A DNA stretch of 64,000 nt from Haloferax mediterranei ATCC 33500. GTDB taxonomy: Archaea; Halobacteriota; Halobacteria; Halobacteriales; Haloferacaceae. Below, piece by piece: positions 53,178-62,852 of the stretch; positions within the stretch are counted from its first letter, which is position 1; each line of letters begins with the position of its first letter. The notes beneath the pieces were generated by a model, which did not search any database, was not told the DNA's origin, and was given only the letters and a program-made list of their open reading frames with translations. A program made the translations under genes and the position numbers. Where the stretch lies: contig NC_017941.2 in the NCBI RefSeq assembly GCF_000306765.2, positions 1 through 64,000 of the forward strand, in the 5' to 3' direction.

Positions 53178-54203
53178 ATGAGTTGGCCTGTACCCACCCC
53201 TCTGATATTCCCGCCCCAACCGACGATTTCTCCCCCGCTCGTGGGCGCACTTCTCGCTGCCACCGTCGCGCTCGGCGTGATGGTCAAGGCGGCGCAGGTC
53301 GCTGTCGACCACCTCGTCGCTGTCGCACGCGCGTTCAAAATCTCTGACGCGATTCTCGCCTCCACGATTGTCGCTGTCGGAACGAGTCTTCCCGAAATCG
53401 GGTCGCACCTCGTCGCTTCCGCGGGTATCCTCTCTGGAACCCTCGACTATCGAATCGCGTCGGCCACCGTTATAGGTGGCAACATGGGTTCTTCGACGGT
53501 TCAGCAGACGCTCCTCGTCGGCGTGTTCGTGCTCGGGATTGGCCGAACGGCCTTCTCGTCCTCATTTCTTCGGTCGACGTACTATCCGATGATTCTCACG
53601 TTCGTCGCGACGCTCGTTCTCGCGCTCGACGGGACGATTTCTCGCCTCGATGGCGTCGCTCTGCTGGTCGGATTCGGTGCGTACGTCCTCGTGGGTCTCC
53701 GAATCGCGCCCGAAGACGGTCACTCGTACGACGGTGCGAGTACGAACCACGTCCGCGACGTTGTAGTCGCCGTCGGAGCGCTCGTACTCGTCTTTGGGAG
53801 CGCATACGTCGTCCTCGCCGTTGTTCAAGACGTTGTGGGGATACTCGGTCTCAACGGGTCCATGGTCGGCGTCGTCACCATCGGTCTCGCCTCCGCGCTT
53901 CCGGAACTTACCACCGTCGTCGAAGCGATTCGGCGGCGCTCGGTCGATATCGGTCTCGGGACGCTCATCGGGTCGAACGTCGTAAATCCGCTCGTCGGAT
54001 TCGGACTCGGCGGGTTGCTTTCGACCTACGCCGTCCCGCCGTCCGTGATTCGCTGGGACCTCCCATTCAAGCTCTTCGTCGCGGTGGGCTTTCTCCTCGT
54101 AGTCCGTCGAAATGACGGAATTGCGACTCGCCGCGAGGGCACGTGGCTCGTCGGTGCCTACTTCGTGTTCGTGAGCATCCGGTTCCTCTTCTACGCGACC
54201 TGA
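53178..54203 (+). CDS. Sodium/calcium exchanger family membrane protein
   Basis: CaCA-family antiporter, 341 residues with about ten helices. The two inverted alpha repeats are visible: STIVAVGTSLPEIGSHLVAS with GGNMGSSTVQQTLL, and GLASALPELTTVVEAIRRRS with GTLIGSNVVNPLVGFGLG. The acidic residues (SLPE, ALPE) bind the cation. It should exchange Ca or another divalent ion for Na or H. Start at 53178 (MSWPVPTPL), since the longer frame from 53103 adds a non-conserved lead. Confidence 0.88.
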   Translation: MSWPVPTPLIFPPQPTISPPLVGALLAATVALGVMVKAAQVAVDHLVAVARAFKISDAILASTIVAVGTSLPEIGSHLVASAGILSGTLDYRIASATVIGGNMGSSTVQQTLLVGVFVLGIGRTAFSSSFLRSTYYPMILTFVATLVLALDGTISRLDGVALLVGFGAYVLVGLRIAPEDGHSYDGASTNHVRDVVVAVGALVLVFGSAYVVLAVVQDVVGILGLNGSMVGVVTIGLASALPELTTVVEAIRRRSVDIGLGTLIGSNVVNPLVGFGLGGLLSTYAVPPSVIRWDLPFKLFVAVGFLLVVRRNDGIATRREGTWLVGAYFVFVSIRFLFYAT

Positions 54204-54236
54204 CTGGGTTCTCCCTTCACGATTCGGCAACGGTAG

Positions 54237-55445
54237 TCACTGCCCGCCCTTGACGACTCCATCTGACTCACCGCGAAAGACCAGTCGCTCCACGAGGTCC
54301 GACTGCTGCATCAACACCGTCCCGAGCGCGCTCATGACGAAGACGTAGCCGACGGCGAACGCCGGAATGACCTCGCGCATGACGGGTGTCGTCCCCGACG
54401 CGGCCAGCGCCGCGATGACGAGCGAGAACTCGCCGCGCGGAACCATCCCGAGGCCGACGCGGAGCGACCGGGATGCCGAGAGGTCGTAGGTGCGACCGCC
54501 GACGTATCCGGACACCACTTTTGCAGGCGTCGTTAGCACCACTGCAAGGGCCAACGGCACCGCCGCCGCGGTCAACAGCATCGGGTCCGTTCCGAGTCCA
54601 ATCCAGAAGAAGAATATCGCCGCGAACACGTCCCGAACCGGGATGAGAGTGCGTTCGATACGCTCTCGGTGTCCGCTGGCCGAAAATCCCATCCCGACGA
54701 AAAACGCCGCAACGGCTTCGCTCACACCTAACGCCAGCGCCGCGCCCGCGACGGGAATGACGACGGCGAGCGCCCGGAGGACGAACGCTTCCTGATTTCC
54801 GATGTCGAGGACGCGGGTGAACAACCCTGTTCCGTACTGGACGGCGACGAACAGGAGTCCGAGGAAGCCGAATGCGATAGCCAGCGACCGGCCAATTGCG
54901 CCGAAGCCGCCTTCTCCCCCGAGGACCAGCGAGGTGACGACGGCGAGGTAGACCGCGATAGCGAGGTCTTCGAAGACGAGTGTGCCCAAGATTGGCTCGG
55001 ATTCGGGGTCCGCAATCCACCCGAGGTCGATGAGCGTCTTCGTCACGATGGCGGACGACGAGATGTAGACGATGCCGCCGAGAAGCAGCGATTCGACGAA
55101 CGACCACCCGAGAAGGAGACCGATTGCGATGCCGAGTGGGAGGTTCACGCCGAGGTCGACGACCCCGGCGCGCCCGATTTCCGACCCGGACGCGCGAAGT
55201 CGGTCGAGACTGAACTCCAGTCCGAGAAAGAACAATAGGAGGACGATACCGAGTTCTGCGAGAAGCGCGATGACCTCACCGTCGGCGACGTAGGGCAGTC
55301 CGAGGCGACCGGCGACGTAGGGTCCGGCGACGACACCACCGACGACGTACAGCGGGATGACCGACAACCCGAGTCGCAGCGCGGCCGCTCCGGTGAGCGC
55401 GAGGACGACGAACAGGTAGCCGAATTCGAGGAGCGCCGCCGCCAT
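54237..55445 (-). CDS. CPA2-type K+(Na+)/H+ antiporter membrane subunit
   Basis: 402 residues with 12-13 helices, KefB/KhtU-like. GYLFVVLALTGAAALRLGLS and VVGGVVAGPYVAGRLGLPYV open the fold; ELGIVLLLFFLGLEFSLDRL, ISSSAIVTKTLIDLGW and GMVPRGEFSLVIAALAASGT are family blocks. It lacks the C-terminal TrkA-N domain; instead the regulatory part is encoded by the preceding gene, whose stop overlaps its ATG by one base. The pair should extrude K+ or Na+. Confidence 0.9.
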   Translation of the reverse strand: MAAALLEFGYLFVVLALTGAAALRLGLSVIPLYVVGGVVAGPYVAGRLGLPYVADGEVIALLAELGIVLLLFFLGLEFSLDRLRASGSEIGRAGVVDLGVNLPLGIAIGLLLGWSFVESLLLGGIVYISSSAIVTKTLIDLGWIADPESEPILGTLVFEDLAIAVYLAVVTSLVLGGEGGFGAIGRSLAIAFGFLGLLFVAVQYGTGLFTRVLDIGNQEAFVLRALAVVIPVAGAALALGVSEAVAAFFVGMGFSASGHRERIERTLIPVRDVFAAIFFFWIGLGTDPMLLTAAAVPLALAVVLTTPAKVVSGYVGGRTYDLSASRSLRVGLGMVPRGEFSLVIAALAASGTTPVMREVIPAFAVGYVFVMSALGTVLMQQSDLVERLVFRGESDGVVKGGQ

Positions 55446-55930
55446 CAGGCCCCGGTGACGAGTTCGACGAAATTTCGGCAGGCCTCACGCGGTCCGATGA
55501 CGACGAGTGTGTCCCCGGCTTCGACCATCGCGTCGCCGCCGGGCGAGGCGATAACCTCGTCGTCGCGCTCGATGGCGATGACCGACGCGCCGGTTGCTTG
55601 CCGGAGATTCGACTCGCCGAGCGTCTTTCCGACTACGTCTGCGTCGGCACCGACTTCGACCCACTCGATGAGCGTACTGTCGCCGAGCAGCGTCTCAATC
55701 CTCGTCGGTTCGACCGGCTGAAAGTACGCACCTTCGAGGAGCGTCCCGACCTGCCGCGCGAGTTTATCGTCGAGTTCGAACAGCTTTTCAGAGTCGCTGT
55801 CGACGCTCTCGCGGCGGAACACCTCTCGTTTCCCGGTGTTGTGCGTCACGATGATGAGGCGCGCTCCGTCACCGAGTTCCACTTCGTGTTTCTTCCCGAC
55901 GCCCGGAAGGTCGCTCTCGTAGACGGTCAC
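55445..55930 (-). CDS. Antiporter regulatory subunit with TrkA-C domain (KhtT-like)
   Basis: 161 residues. The N-terminal MTVYESDLPGVGKKHEVEL and HNTGKREVFRR match KhtT; the C-terminal EVGADADVVGKTLGESNL...ASVIAIERDDEV...PGGDAMVEAGDTLVVIGP is a TrkA-C (RCK-C) ligand-binding domain. Soluble. Gates the following antiporter, probably in response to a nucleotide or pH. GTG at 55930 is chosen because a TATA-like attttatttc lies 27 bases upstream; a GTG at 55939 is also possible. Confidence 0.85.
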   Translation of the reverse strand: MTVYESDLPGVGKKHEVELGDGARLIIVTHNTGKREVFRRESVDSDSEKLFELDDKLARQVGTLLEGAYFQPVEPTRIETLLGDSTLIEWVEVGADADVVGKTLGESNLRQATGASVIAIERDDEVIASPGGDAMVEAGDTLVVIGPREACRNFVELVTGA

Positions 55931-55952
55931 GACAGTCACATTCGTCGGCGAG

Positions 55953-55962
55953 AGAAATAAAA
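55953..55962 (-). promoter_or_regulatory. TATA box of the antiporter operon
   Basis: The minus strand reads attttatttc, centred 27 bases before the GTG at 55930, fitting a leaderless two-gene message. Confidence 0.55.
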
Positions 55963-56029
55963 TCGTGTTACGGTGTCACAAAATCTGGTCGTGCCGGTGC
56001 GGTCCTATTCGTTCGATTCGTCCCGGGAT

Positions 56030-56632
56030 TCAGGCAATAAGCCAGAGTATCGACGCGATAGCGACGCAGGCGACCGGCGGAATCGAGACGTTGTCGTCGA
56101 TAACGTAGCCCGCGACGACCGGTTTCGCCCCGTCTGCCAGCGTCGCCCCGGCGGCACCCGCGGCGGCCGCCACACCTCCGGCGATAAATCCGAAGGCCGG
56201 AATTACGAACGGCGCGGCGAGAGCGAGACAGACGATGAACATCACCGCGAGTGTCCGGACTGACTTCCACTCGCCGACCGGCGCGGAACCGAGAAGCCCG
56301 CTAATCGGGTCGCCGATGGTGAGCATGAGCATCCCGGGAACTGCAATGTGTGGGCTGAAAACCAGCGCGACGGCGGTCTGACTGTAGACGTATAGCGCGT
56401 AGCCCGCGATGTTGTCCTGTTCGTATTCGCGAGTGAGTTCGTCGTAGATACGCCAATCGAGACCACCGAACAGTCGAAGGACTTCGAGAACGCTGACGAC
56501 GACCGACAGGAAGACGAACAGGTACCCGAGCGTCTGCCAATTGACAATATCGAGAATGTACAAAAGGGGCATCCCCGACCCACTCGCGTGGACCAGTCGC
56601 CGCTTCACTTCGGCGGTACTCGGGCGTCCCAC
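56030..56632 (-). CDS. Dolichol/phytol kinase-like membrane protein
   Basis: 200 residues with six or seven helices, of the SEC59/VTE5/CDP-diglyceride synthetase-like group. Typical pieces: EVKRRLVHASGSGMPLLYI at the start, MLTIGDPISGLLGS (nucleotide-binding GDP/A loop), then GATLADGAKPVV and DDNVSIPPVACVAIA at the end. Likely a CTP-dependent prenol kinase or lipid cytidylyltransferase relative. GTG start seven bases after the glyS stop, so it is read with glyS. Confidence 0.85.
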   Translation of the reverse strand: MGRPSTAEVKRRLVHASGSGMPLLYILDIVNWQTLGYLFVFLSVVVSVLEVLRLFGGLDWRIYDELTREYEQDNIAGYALYVYSQTAVALVFSPHIAVPGMLMLTIGDPISGLLGSAPVGEWKSVRTLAVMFIVCLALAAPFVIPAFGFIAGGVAAAAGAAGATLADGAKPVVAGYVIDDNVSIPPVACVAIASILWLIA

Positions 56633-56639
56633 GGCTCTG

Positions 56640-58424
56640 TTAGGCCTCGACGATTTCGTTCTCGTCGAGCACGTCGTCGAACGAGGTGGTTCCCGCGCGC
56701 AGGCCGACGAGGGTCTGGACGAGGTCGTCGACCGGCAGCCGAACCTGCTGACCGCTGTCGCGCTCGCGGATGGTCACGGTGTCTTCGCCGTCGCCTTCCA
56801 TCCCATCGCGGTCGATGGTGATACAGAAGGGCGTCCCGACTTCGTCCTGTCGGCGGTAGCGCCGACCGATGCTGCCGGAGTCGTCGTAGACGACCGCAAA
56901 TCCGGCCGCGCGAAGCTCTTCGGCCACGTCGTCGGCGAGGTCCACGAGTTCCTCGACGTTGCTGACGAGGGGGAAGACGCCGACGTTCGTCGGCGCAACC
57001 GAGGGCGAAAGCGACAGGAACGTCCGTGCTTCGCCGTCGACCTCGTCGGTCTCGTACGCGTGCGCGAGAAGCGTGTAGACCGTGCGGTCGACACCGAACG
57101 ACGGTTCGACGACGTGCGGCGTGATGTGTTCGCCCGCTTCGGTCTGCGTCTCGACCGAGAAGTTCGCTACGTCGGTGTCGACGGTGACCTCCTCGCCGTC
57201 GATATCGAGTGTGACTTCGTCCGCGTCGAAAGCGTCCGGGTCGCGCTCGGCGAGTGCTTCGAGCGCGTCGGCCACGTCCGCGGCCTGCGCGCCGAACTCG
57301 GGACCGAGCGTCGCCATGTCGGGGTCGACGACGGCGCGTTCGACCGTCTTGGGTTCGTCGTACTGCTGGAAGACGGTGAAGTCGTCGTCGCCGTACTCGC
57401 CGTGCTTCGAGAGGTCGTAGTCGCTGCGATACGAGAAGCCGGCAATCTCGATCCAGTCGCCGTCGACTTCGCTTTCTGCGTCCCAGCAGTCCGCAGAGTA
57501 GTGGGCGCGTTCGCCCGCGAGGTGCTGGCGGAAGCGGAAGCGGTCCATGTCGACGCCGACATCCTCGTACCACTCTTGGGCGATGCCGAGGAAGTAGCCA
57601 ATCCACGCGTTGGCGATGATGCCCTCGTCGACCGCCTCGCCGATGGTCGTCTCGATGTACTCGCCGTCTTCTTTCTCCTGTTCGGTCGCGGGGTAGAGAA
57701 GCACCTCCACGTCTTCGACCGCTGAGAGGTCGGCTTCGTCGCGCTCGGGGTCGATGAAGTGTTCGAGTTCGGCCTGCGTGAACTCGCGTGTGCGGACGAT
57801 GTTCTTCCGCGGGCTAATCTCGTTGCGGTAGGCGCGACCGATTTGCGTCACGCCGAACGGGAGTCGGTTGCGCGCGTACTCCTTGATGCGCGGGAACTCG
57901 ACGAAGATGCCCTGTGCCGTCTCGGGACGGAGGTAACCGGGCGTCTTCGAACCGGGACCGATGTTCGTCTCGAACATCAGGTTGAAACTCTCGACCGACT
58001 GGCCGGCGAGGTCTGCGCCACAGTTCGGACAGACGAGACCGAGGTCGGCAATCTCTTCGGCGGCTTCCTCCAGCGAGAGCGTCTCCGCGTCTTCGAGGTC
58101 GGAGTTGTCCTCGATGAGGTGGTCCGCGCGGTGGGATTCGCCGCACTCGGCACACTCGACGAGCATGTCGTCGAAGCCGTCGAGGTGACCGGACGCCTCG
58201 AAGACGGGTTCGGGCATGATTGTCGGGGCCTCGATTTCGAGGTTGCCCTCCTGTACGGCAAAGCGCTCGCGCCACGCCTCTTCGACGTTGGACTTCAGGG
58301 CCGCGCCTTGCGGGCCGTAGGTGTAAAACCCGCCGACGCCACCGTAGGCTTCCGAAGAACCGAAGAAGAAGCCGCGACGCTTCGCCAGTTCGGCGAGTGC
58401 GGCGGATTCGGTACCTTCACTCAT
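56640..58424 (-). CDS. glyS: Glycyl-tRNA synthetase
   Basis: Class II alpha2-type enzyme, 594 residues. Motif 2 and Gly-binding: YLRPETAQGIFVEFPRIKEY and RNEISPRKNIVRTREFTQAE; GGVGGFYTYGPQGAALK near the start; PSFGVDRTVYTLLAHAY carries motif 3; the anticodon-binding domain has PTNVGVFPLV. An insertion with CAECGESH and CPNCGADL gives a four-Cys zinc site. Its ATG is eight bases inside the upstream CBS gene, so CBS protein, GlyS and the kinase-like gene form an operon. Confidence 0.96.
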   Translation of the reverse strand: MSEGTESAALAELAKRRGFFFGSSEAYGGVGGFYTYGPQGAALKSNVEEAWRERFAVQEGNLEIEAPTIMPEPVFEASGHLDGFDDMLVECAECGESHRADHLIEDNSDLEDAETLSLEEAAEEIADLGLVCPNCGADLAGQSVESFNLMFETNIGPGSKTPGYLRPETAQGIFVEFPRIKEYARNRLPFGVTQIGRAYRNEISPRKNIVRTREFTQAELEHFIDPERDEADLSAVEDVEVLLYPATEQEKEDGEYIETTIGEAVDEGIIANAWIGYFLGIAQEWYEDVGVDMDRFRFRQHLAGERAHYSADCWDAESEVDGDWIEIAGFSYRSDYDLSKHGEYGDDDFTVFQQYDEPKTVERAVVDPDMATLGPEFGAQAADVADALEALAERDPDAFDADEVTLDIDGEEVTVDTDVANFSVETQTEAGEHITPHVVEPSFGVDRTVYTLLAHAYETDEVDGEARTFLSLSPSVAPTNVGVFPLVSNVEELVDLADDVAEELRAAGFAVVYDDSGSIGRRYRRQDEVGTPFCITIDRDGMEGDGEDTVTIRERDSGQQVRLPVDDLVQTLVGLRAGTTSFDDVLDENEIVEA

Positions 58425-59271
58425 ATAGCGCCTCCAGCAGGTTGATGTCGCGGACGATACCGATGAGTTCGTCGCCGCTGACGAGCGGAATCTGTTCGAT
58501 ATCCTCTCGAATCATCATCTGTGCGGCGTCCTTAGCGGCGGCGCGCGTCGAGACGGTTTCGAGGTTCTCGGTCATGAACTTCGAAACCGGTTCCGCCGGA
58601 ATCTCGACGTTGCGGGTTGGAATGTAGCGGTTGCCGACCGCCTTGATGCCTTCCCACATCCACTTGTCGTCCTGGTTGGCGACGGAGTCACCGGTGCCTG
58701 CTTCGCCTTCGACGACGCGAGCGACTTCGATGATGTCGACTTCGGTCACGATACCCGCTAGCGAGGCCTCGTCGTCGAGGACGACGGCATAGGGGACGTT
58801 CGCGTAGTAGATCTCGCGCTCGACGACCGGGAGGGGAACCTCCACGTACGTCGTGTTCACGTCGCGTGCGGCGAGGTCGCCGACCGGCGTCTCGCCGTCG
58901 ATATCGCCACGAGCGATGGTGCGGATGACGTCGGTGACGGTGATGATACCCTCGATGGTATCACCGTCGACGACGGGGATTCGGCGCGCATTTTCGGTGA
59001 CCATCGTCGCGGCGGCCGCTTCGAGGTCGTCGTCGGCGCTCGCGGTCGGTACTTCGCGGACGAGCACCGCGAGTTGGTCTTCGTCCGGGTCCTTGATGAG
59101 GTCCTCTCGGGAGATGAGACCGCGGTAGTTCGTGCCTTCGTCGGTCTCTTTCACCACTGGCACAGAGGAGAACCCACGCTCTTGGAGGTACTCCAGAACG
59201 TCGTCGCGGGTGCCCGGAAGGGACACCGTCACGACCTCCTCACCGGGAGTCATCGCGTCGGCTACTTTCAT
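58417..59271 (-). CDS. Four-CBS-domain protein
   Basis: 284 residues made of four CBS domains (two Bateman pairs). Repeats: MTPGEEVVTVSLPGTRDDVL, SVPVVKETDEGTNYRGLISR; RRIPVVDGDTIEGIITVTDV; YAVVLDDEASLAGIVTEVDI; QIPLVSGDELIGIVRDINLL. Such proteins sense adenine nucleotides or SAM. ATG at 59271 (MKVADAMTP) fits the first domain; the frame extends to 59328 without homology. Overlap with glyS by eight bases suggests a link to tRNA charging or energy state, unproven. Confidence 0.92.
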   Translation of the reverse strand: MKVADAMTPGEEVVTVSLPGTRDDVLEYLQERGFSSVPVVKETDEGTNYRGLISREDLIKDPDEDQLAVLVREVPTASADDDLEAAAATMVTENARRIPVVDGDTIEGIITVTDVIRTIARGDIDGETPVGDLAARDVNTTYVEVPLPVVEREIYYANVPYAVVLDDEASLAGIVTEVDIIEVARVVEGEAGTGDSVANQDDKWMWEGIKAVGNRYIPTRNVEIPAEPVSKFMTENLETVSTRAAAKDAAQMMIREDIEQIPLVSGDELIGIVRDINLLEALYE

Positions 59272-59404
59272 ACCCCCGCTTTCATCCCCCCGCCTAATGT
59301 ACTCTGCGAAGGCTCGCGCCTGATTCACACAGTGGGTCTCAAACTGCCAAACCTTCTGAAAAAATGAAAATAGAACAAAAACCCGGCGTGAGAAACAGTT
59401 GCTG

Positions 59405-59965
59405 TCAGTCGGAGTTCATCGCCTCGGAGTCAACGTCTGCCCAATTTTCGACGGCAGTAACGCTCGGGAAGAATTTCTCGTAGTCGTCGTGACGGAACGA
59501 GCCGAGATGGGTGCCATCGAGTTTCTGGATGTGCGTGTACATCGTCTCTGTTTCAGTCGCAGCACGCACGCAACCGAGTGAGTTCCTGAGTTCGAATACC
59601 CCCGCGATGAGAATCGCCGTCTTCGACTCGGGGTCGCGGAACTCCGTGACGATAAACACTTTGCCGCTCTGCTCGGCACGATACACCTCGTACTCGGGGA
59701 AATCATTCGATTCGACCGCTTCCGCGAACGGTTCGGCCTTGTTCCCGGGTATAACGTATACTAGTCCGAAGCGGTCATCATCGTCGCTTTGGCCCGTCGG
59801 TGCAGTGCTCCCTGCCTGAATCGTAACCGTCGACCACCCGTCGTCTTCCAACTCCGCAGCGAGCGCTCGCATATCTTCGAGCGTCGCCGCCCAGGCTTCT
59901 TTTTCCGCTCCCGCGTTCGCGGCGAGTCGCTCACCGCGGTTGACTCCCTCTCCAGTCTCTGGCAT
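59405..59965 (-). CDS. Conserved haloarchaeal protein of unknown function
   Basis: 186 residues, soluble and acidic. After an N-terminal helix (AWAATLEDMRALAAELEDDG) comes an alternating beta/alpha part: TVTIQAGSTAPTG, FGLVYVIPGNKAEPFAEAVE, VYRAEQSGKVFIVTEFRDPE, AILIAGVFELRN and a C-terminal HIQKLDGTHLGSFRHDDYEK. It resembles a DUF7529-like family from memory. No catalytic motif. Stands alone between the CBS operon and the ABC transporter operon. Confidence 0.8.
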   Translation of the reverse strand: MPETGEGVNRGERLAANAGAEKEAWAATLEDMRALAAELEDDGWSTVTIQAGSTAPTGQSDDDDRFGLVYVIPGNKAEPFAEAVESNDFPEYEVYRAEQSGKVFIVTEFRDPESKTAILIAGVFELRNSLGCVRAATETETMYTHIQKLDGTHLGSFRHDDYEKFFPSVTAVENWADVDSEAMNSD

Positions 59966-60031
59966 ACACCTACGTCACCGCTCGTCGTGGTAAAAGTTGT
60001 CGAAGACTGTGAATTTACGGTCTCCGGCGTC

Positions 60032-60436
60032 TCAAGAGCCCATCCCGATACCGATACCGAAGATGACCTCCATGGCCAGCGAGGTGGCTAAGACGCTGAG
60101 GCTTGCGACAAACAGCTTTGCCGAAACCGACAGTCGCTCCGAGGCCGGGAGGTAGTATTTCGATGGAAGCGCTCCCGCAACGGCGGCCTGTATGCCGACC
60201 GGCTCACGTGACGGTTTCTCTTTGTCCTTCCAGAGCGGCGTTGGACGGAGTTTGAGCGCCGAATAGGCGAGCATCACGAACCCGACGAGGAACATGAACC
60301 ACTTCGCGCCGAGAAGTGGACGAATCCTCACGAGCAACGCGAGCAACGCTCCAAGGCCGAACACGACGGCGGTAATCACCAGTGCGTACGCCCCCGCATC
60401 GATGAACTTGATTCCGAGCCGCCTCGTGTCGACCAT
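60032..60436 (-). CDS. Small membrane protein after the peptide transporter genes
   Basis: 134 residues with three or four helices: DAGAYALVITAVVFGLGALL, KWFMFLVGFVMLAYSALKL, and a C-terminal SAKLFVASLSVLATSLAMEV. A basic loop (LWKDKEKPSREPVG) lies in the middle. Its ATG overlaps the TGA of the ATPase gene by one base, so it is translated with the transporter operon. The role is unknown; it may be an accessory membrane part. Confidence 0.82.
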   Translation of the reverse strand: MVDTRRLGIKFIDAGAYALVITAVVFGLGALLALLVRIRPLLGAKWFMFLVGFVMLAYSALKLRPTPLWKDKEKPSREPVGIQAAVAGALPSKYYLPASERLSVSAKLFVASLSVLATSLAMEVIFGIGIGMGS

Positions 60437-61803
60437 CAGTCGTCTGCGAACAGACCGCTGTGTGTCTCCGTGTAGGCTTCGACTGGCTCTTCGTAGTCGT
60501 TAGCGTGCCGGTGACAGAGGCTCGTCCGTCCAGTATTGCCCACGGTGTACTGCTCGGGTTGTTCGGTGTCGCATACGCTTCCGAACTCCTCGCGAAGGTA
60601 CTCCTCAGCCCGCTCGGGCTTGTCCTGGTCGACGTACTCGATGGCCTCGTGGATGTGTGACGATATCTCCTGTGGCACGTCGATATCTCCGAACAGCTCC
60701 GATTCGACCTCGTAGATGTCTGTCAGGCGGGTCTCCCTGCCGAGGAGGTTGCTGATGCGTTCTGTTAGGCTCAGTTCGACACGGCCGCGTTCGCGGATAA
60801 CCTCACGCAGGATGCTAATCCGCTCCCAGAGGTCGTCGTCGACATCGCTGTACTTGCCCGGCCGAATCTTCACCGGACACCGCGTCGAGAACGGGCACCC
60901 AACCGGCGGGTCGCGCGGACTTGGCGGCGTCCCGCGCAGCGTGATTCGGTTCCGGTCACTCGTCGGGTCCGGTTCCGGAATCGCAGACAGTAAGGCGTGT
61001 GTGTATGGGTTCGCCGGGTCGTCAAACAGCGCCTCCGTGGGACCGATTTCCATGATGTTACCGAGGTACATCACGGCGACACGGTCGCAGATGTGGTGAA
61101 CCACAGAGAGGTCGTGCGCGATGAAGAGATAGGTCAACCCGAACTCCTCTTGCAGGTCGTCGAGCAGGTTCAGGACCTTGGCCTGAACGGACACGTCGAG
61201 CGCCGAAACGGGCTCGTCGAGGACGATGAATTCGGGTTCAAGGGCTAGTGCACGGGCGATGCCGATTCGCTGGCGCTGCCCGCCCGAGAACTGGTGAGGG
61301 TAGCGGTAGTAGTGCTCTTCTTGCAGCCCGACGGTCGAAAGTAACTCTCGAACCTTCTGTGTGCGCTCTTTCTGTGTTCCAATCTCGTGGACATCGAGCG
61401 GCTCGCGGATGATTTCACCGACGGTCATCCGGTCGTTGAGGCTCGACTCGGGGTCTTGAAACACCATCTGGGTGTTCTTTCGCCACTTCTTGAGTTCGTC
61501 TCCTGAGAGCGTCGTAATGTCGCGTCCGCGGCGGAGCACCTCTCCGCCGGTTGCCTGTTCGAGGCGAACGAGCGTCCGACCGAGCGTCGACTTACCACAC
61601 CCTGACTCGCCGACGAGCCCGAGCGTTTCACCCTTCTTGATGTTGAAGTTCACACCGTCGACTGCCTTGACGGGTGTCCCACCGAGCAGACTCCCATCTT
61701 CGTAGTACGTCTTGAGGTTCCGCACCTCGATAAGCGTCTCACCCGATGAGACCTCTTCGGTGGCGCTCATCATCTGACCGTTCGCGTTTGTGTGTGTGCT
61801 CAT
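60436..61803 (-). CDS. dppF: Dipeptide/oligopeptide ABC transporter ATPase (DppF/OppF type)
   Basis: 455 residues. Walker [14 protein letters not shown], signature [15 protein letters not shown], Walker [13 protein letters not shown] and H-loop [11 protein letters not shown] are intact; the oligopeptide-type C-terminal [20 protein letters not shown] contains a CxxxxxC-type segment seen in FeS-bearing OppD/F proteins. It then continues for about 125 residues more than usual, with an acidic helical part and two further Cys ([20 protein letters not shown]). Overlaps dppD by ATGA. Confidence 0.92.
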   Translation of the reverse strand: MSTHTNANGQMMSATEEVSSGETLIEVRNLKTYYEDGSLLGGTPVKAVDGVNFNIKKGETLGLVGESGCGKSTLGRTLVRLEQATGGEVLRRGRDITTLSGDELKKWRKNTQMVFQDPESSLNDRMTVGEIIREPLDVHEIGTQKERTQKVRELLSTVGLQEEHYYRYPHQFSGGQRQRIGIARALALEPEFIVLDEPVSALDVSVQAKVLNLLDDLQEEFGLTYLFIAHDLSVVHHICDRVAVMYLGNIMEIGPTEALFDDPANPYTHALLSAIPEPDPTSDRNRITLRGTPPSPRDPPVGCPFSTRCPVKIRPGKYSDVDDDLWERISILREVIRERGRVELSLTERISNLLGRETRLTDIYEVESELFGDIDVPQEISSHIHEAIEYVDQDKPERAEEYLREEFGSVCDTEQPEQYTVGNTGRTSLCHRHANDYEEPVEAYTETHSGLFADD

Positions 61804-62852
61804 TTGGAATCACCTCTCTCAGCTCGGTGAGTTTCAATTGCTTCTGCCGTGCTCATGTCCTCGGGGTACAGGAGACATGCTGCGGTGTGGTCGTCTGCAT
61901 GCTCAGTGACAGGGACAGACTCCGGGTGGACGGTGTCACACTCCTCGAAGGCCTTCGGACAGCGCGGGGCGAACCGACAGTACGTCGGCTCTTCGTTCGG
62001 TGTTGGAACATCTCCCTCGATTGTACTCAGGCGCTCGCCGGCTGCAGTTCGCCCGGGAATCGACTTGAGGAGGCCCTGCGTGTAGGGATGACGAGGGTTT
62101 TCGAACAACGCTTCGACTGATGCGCTCTCGACGACTTCTCCTGCGTACATCACGTTGACGCGGTCTGCGACCTCGGCGATAACACCCATGTCGTGCGTGA
62201 TGAACATGATTCCCAGATCACGCTCTTCTTTAAGCGTGTCGAGCAGTTCGAGAATCTGGGCCTGAATCGTCACGTCGAGTGCCGTCGTCGGCTCGTCACA
62301 GATGAGCACTTCGGGGTCGCACGCGAGTGCCATCGCGATGACTGCACGCTGGCGCATCCCGCCAGAGAACTCGTGTGGGTACTCTCGAAGTCGGCGTCGT
62401 GCGTCGGGAATCCCGACAGCTTCCAGCAGTTCGACGGCCTCGCTGGTCGCTTTCTGCCCACTCAAATTCTGGTGAAGTCGGAGTGCTTCTTTGATCTGGT
62501 TCCCGACCGTGTACACTGGGTTCAGTGACGTCAGTGGGTCCTGGAACACCATCGCGATGCCGTTCCCACGAATCTTCCGCCACTCTTTTTCTGTTTTCTG
62601 CGCTAGGTCGTCTCCCTCGAATTCGATTCGGCCGCCTTCGATGCGGCCGGGGGAGTCGACGAGGCCCATAATCGACCGGGCGGTCACACTCTTTCCGGAC
62701 CCCGACTCGCCGACGATACCGACCGTCTCGCCGCGGTAGATGTCGAAGCTCAACCCGTCGACAGCGCGGATGACCTCCTTATCCGTGTAGAAGGAGGTCC
62801 GCAGGTTCTGCACGGAGAGGATGGGCTTGGCACCTTTGGAACGGCCGCTCAT
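61800..62852 (-). CDS. dppD: Dipeptide/oligopeptide ABC transporter ATPase (DppD/OppD type)
   Basis: 350 residues. Walker [16 protein letters not shown], signature [15 protein letters not shown], Walker [14 protein letters not shown]-loop [13 protein letters not shown]. The C-terminal [20 protein letters not shown] carries the Cys-rich segment of the oligopeptide family, followed by a further Cys near [11 protein letters not shown]. Pairs with DppF to energise the permeases. ATGA overlaps on both sides show one operon. Confidence 0.94.
   Translation of the reverse strand: MSGRSKGAKPILSVQNLRTSFYTDKEVIRAVDGLSFDIYRGETVGIVGESGSGKSVTARSIMGLVDSPGRIEGGRIEFEGDDLAQKTEKEWRKIRGNGIAMVFQDPLTSLNPVYTVGNQIKEALRLHQNLSGQKATSEAVELLEAVGIPDARRRLREYPHEFSGGMRQRAVIAMALACDPEVLICDEPTTALDVTIQAQILELLDTLKEERDLGIMFITHDMGVIAEVADRVNVMYAGEVVESASVEALFENPRHPYTQGLLKSIPGRTAAGERLSTIEGDVPTPNEEPTYCRFAPRCPKAFEECDTVHPESVPVTEHADDHTAACLLYPEDMSTAEAIETHRAERGDSK

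Noticed and set aside
56541..57725. 394-codon plus frame across glyS
   Set aside because: Antisense to glyS, no family motif, no promoter.
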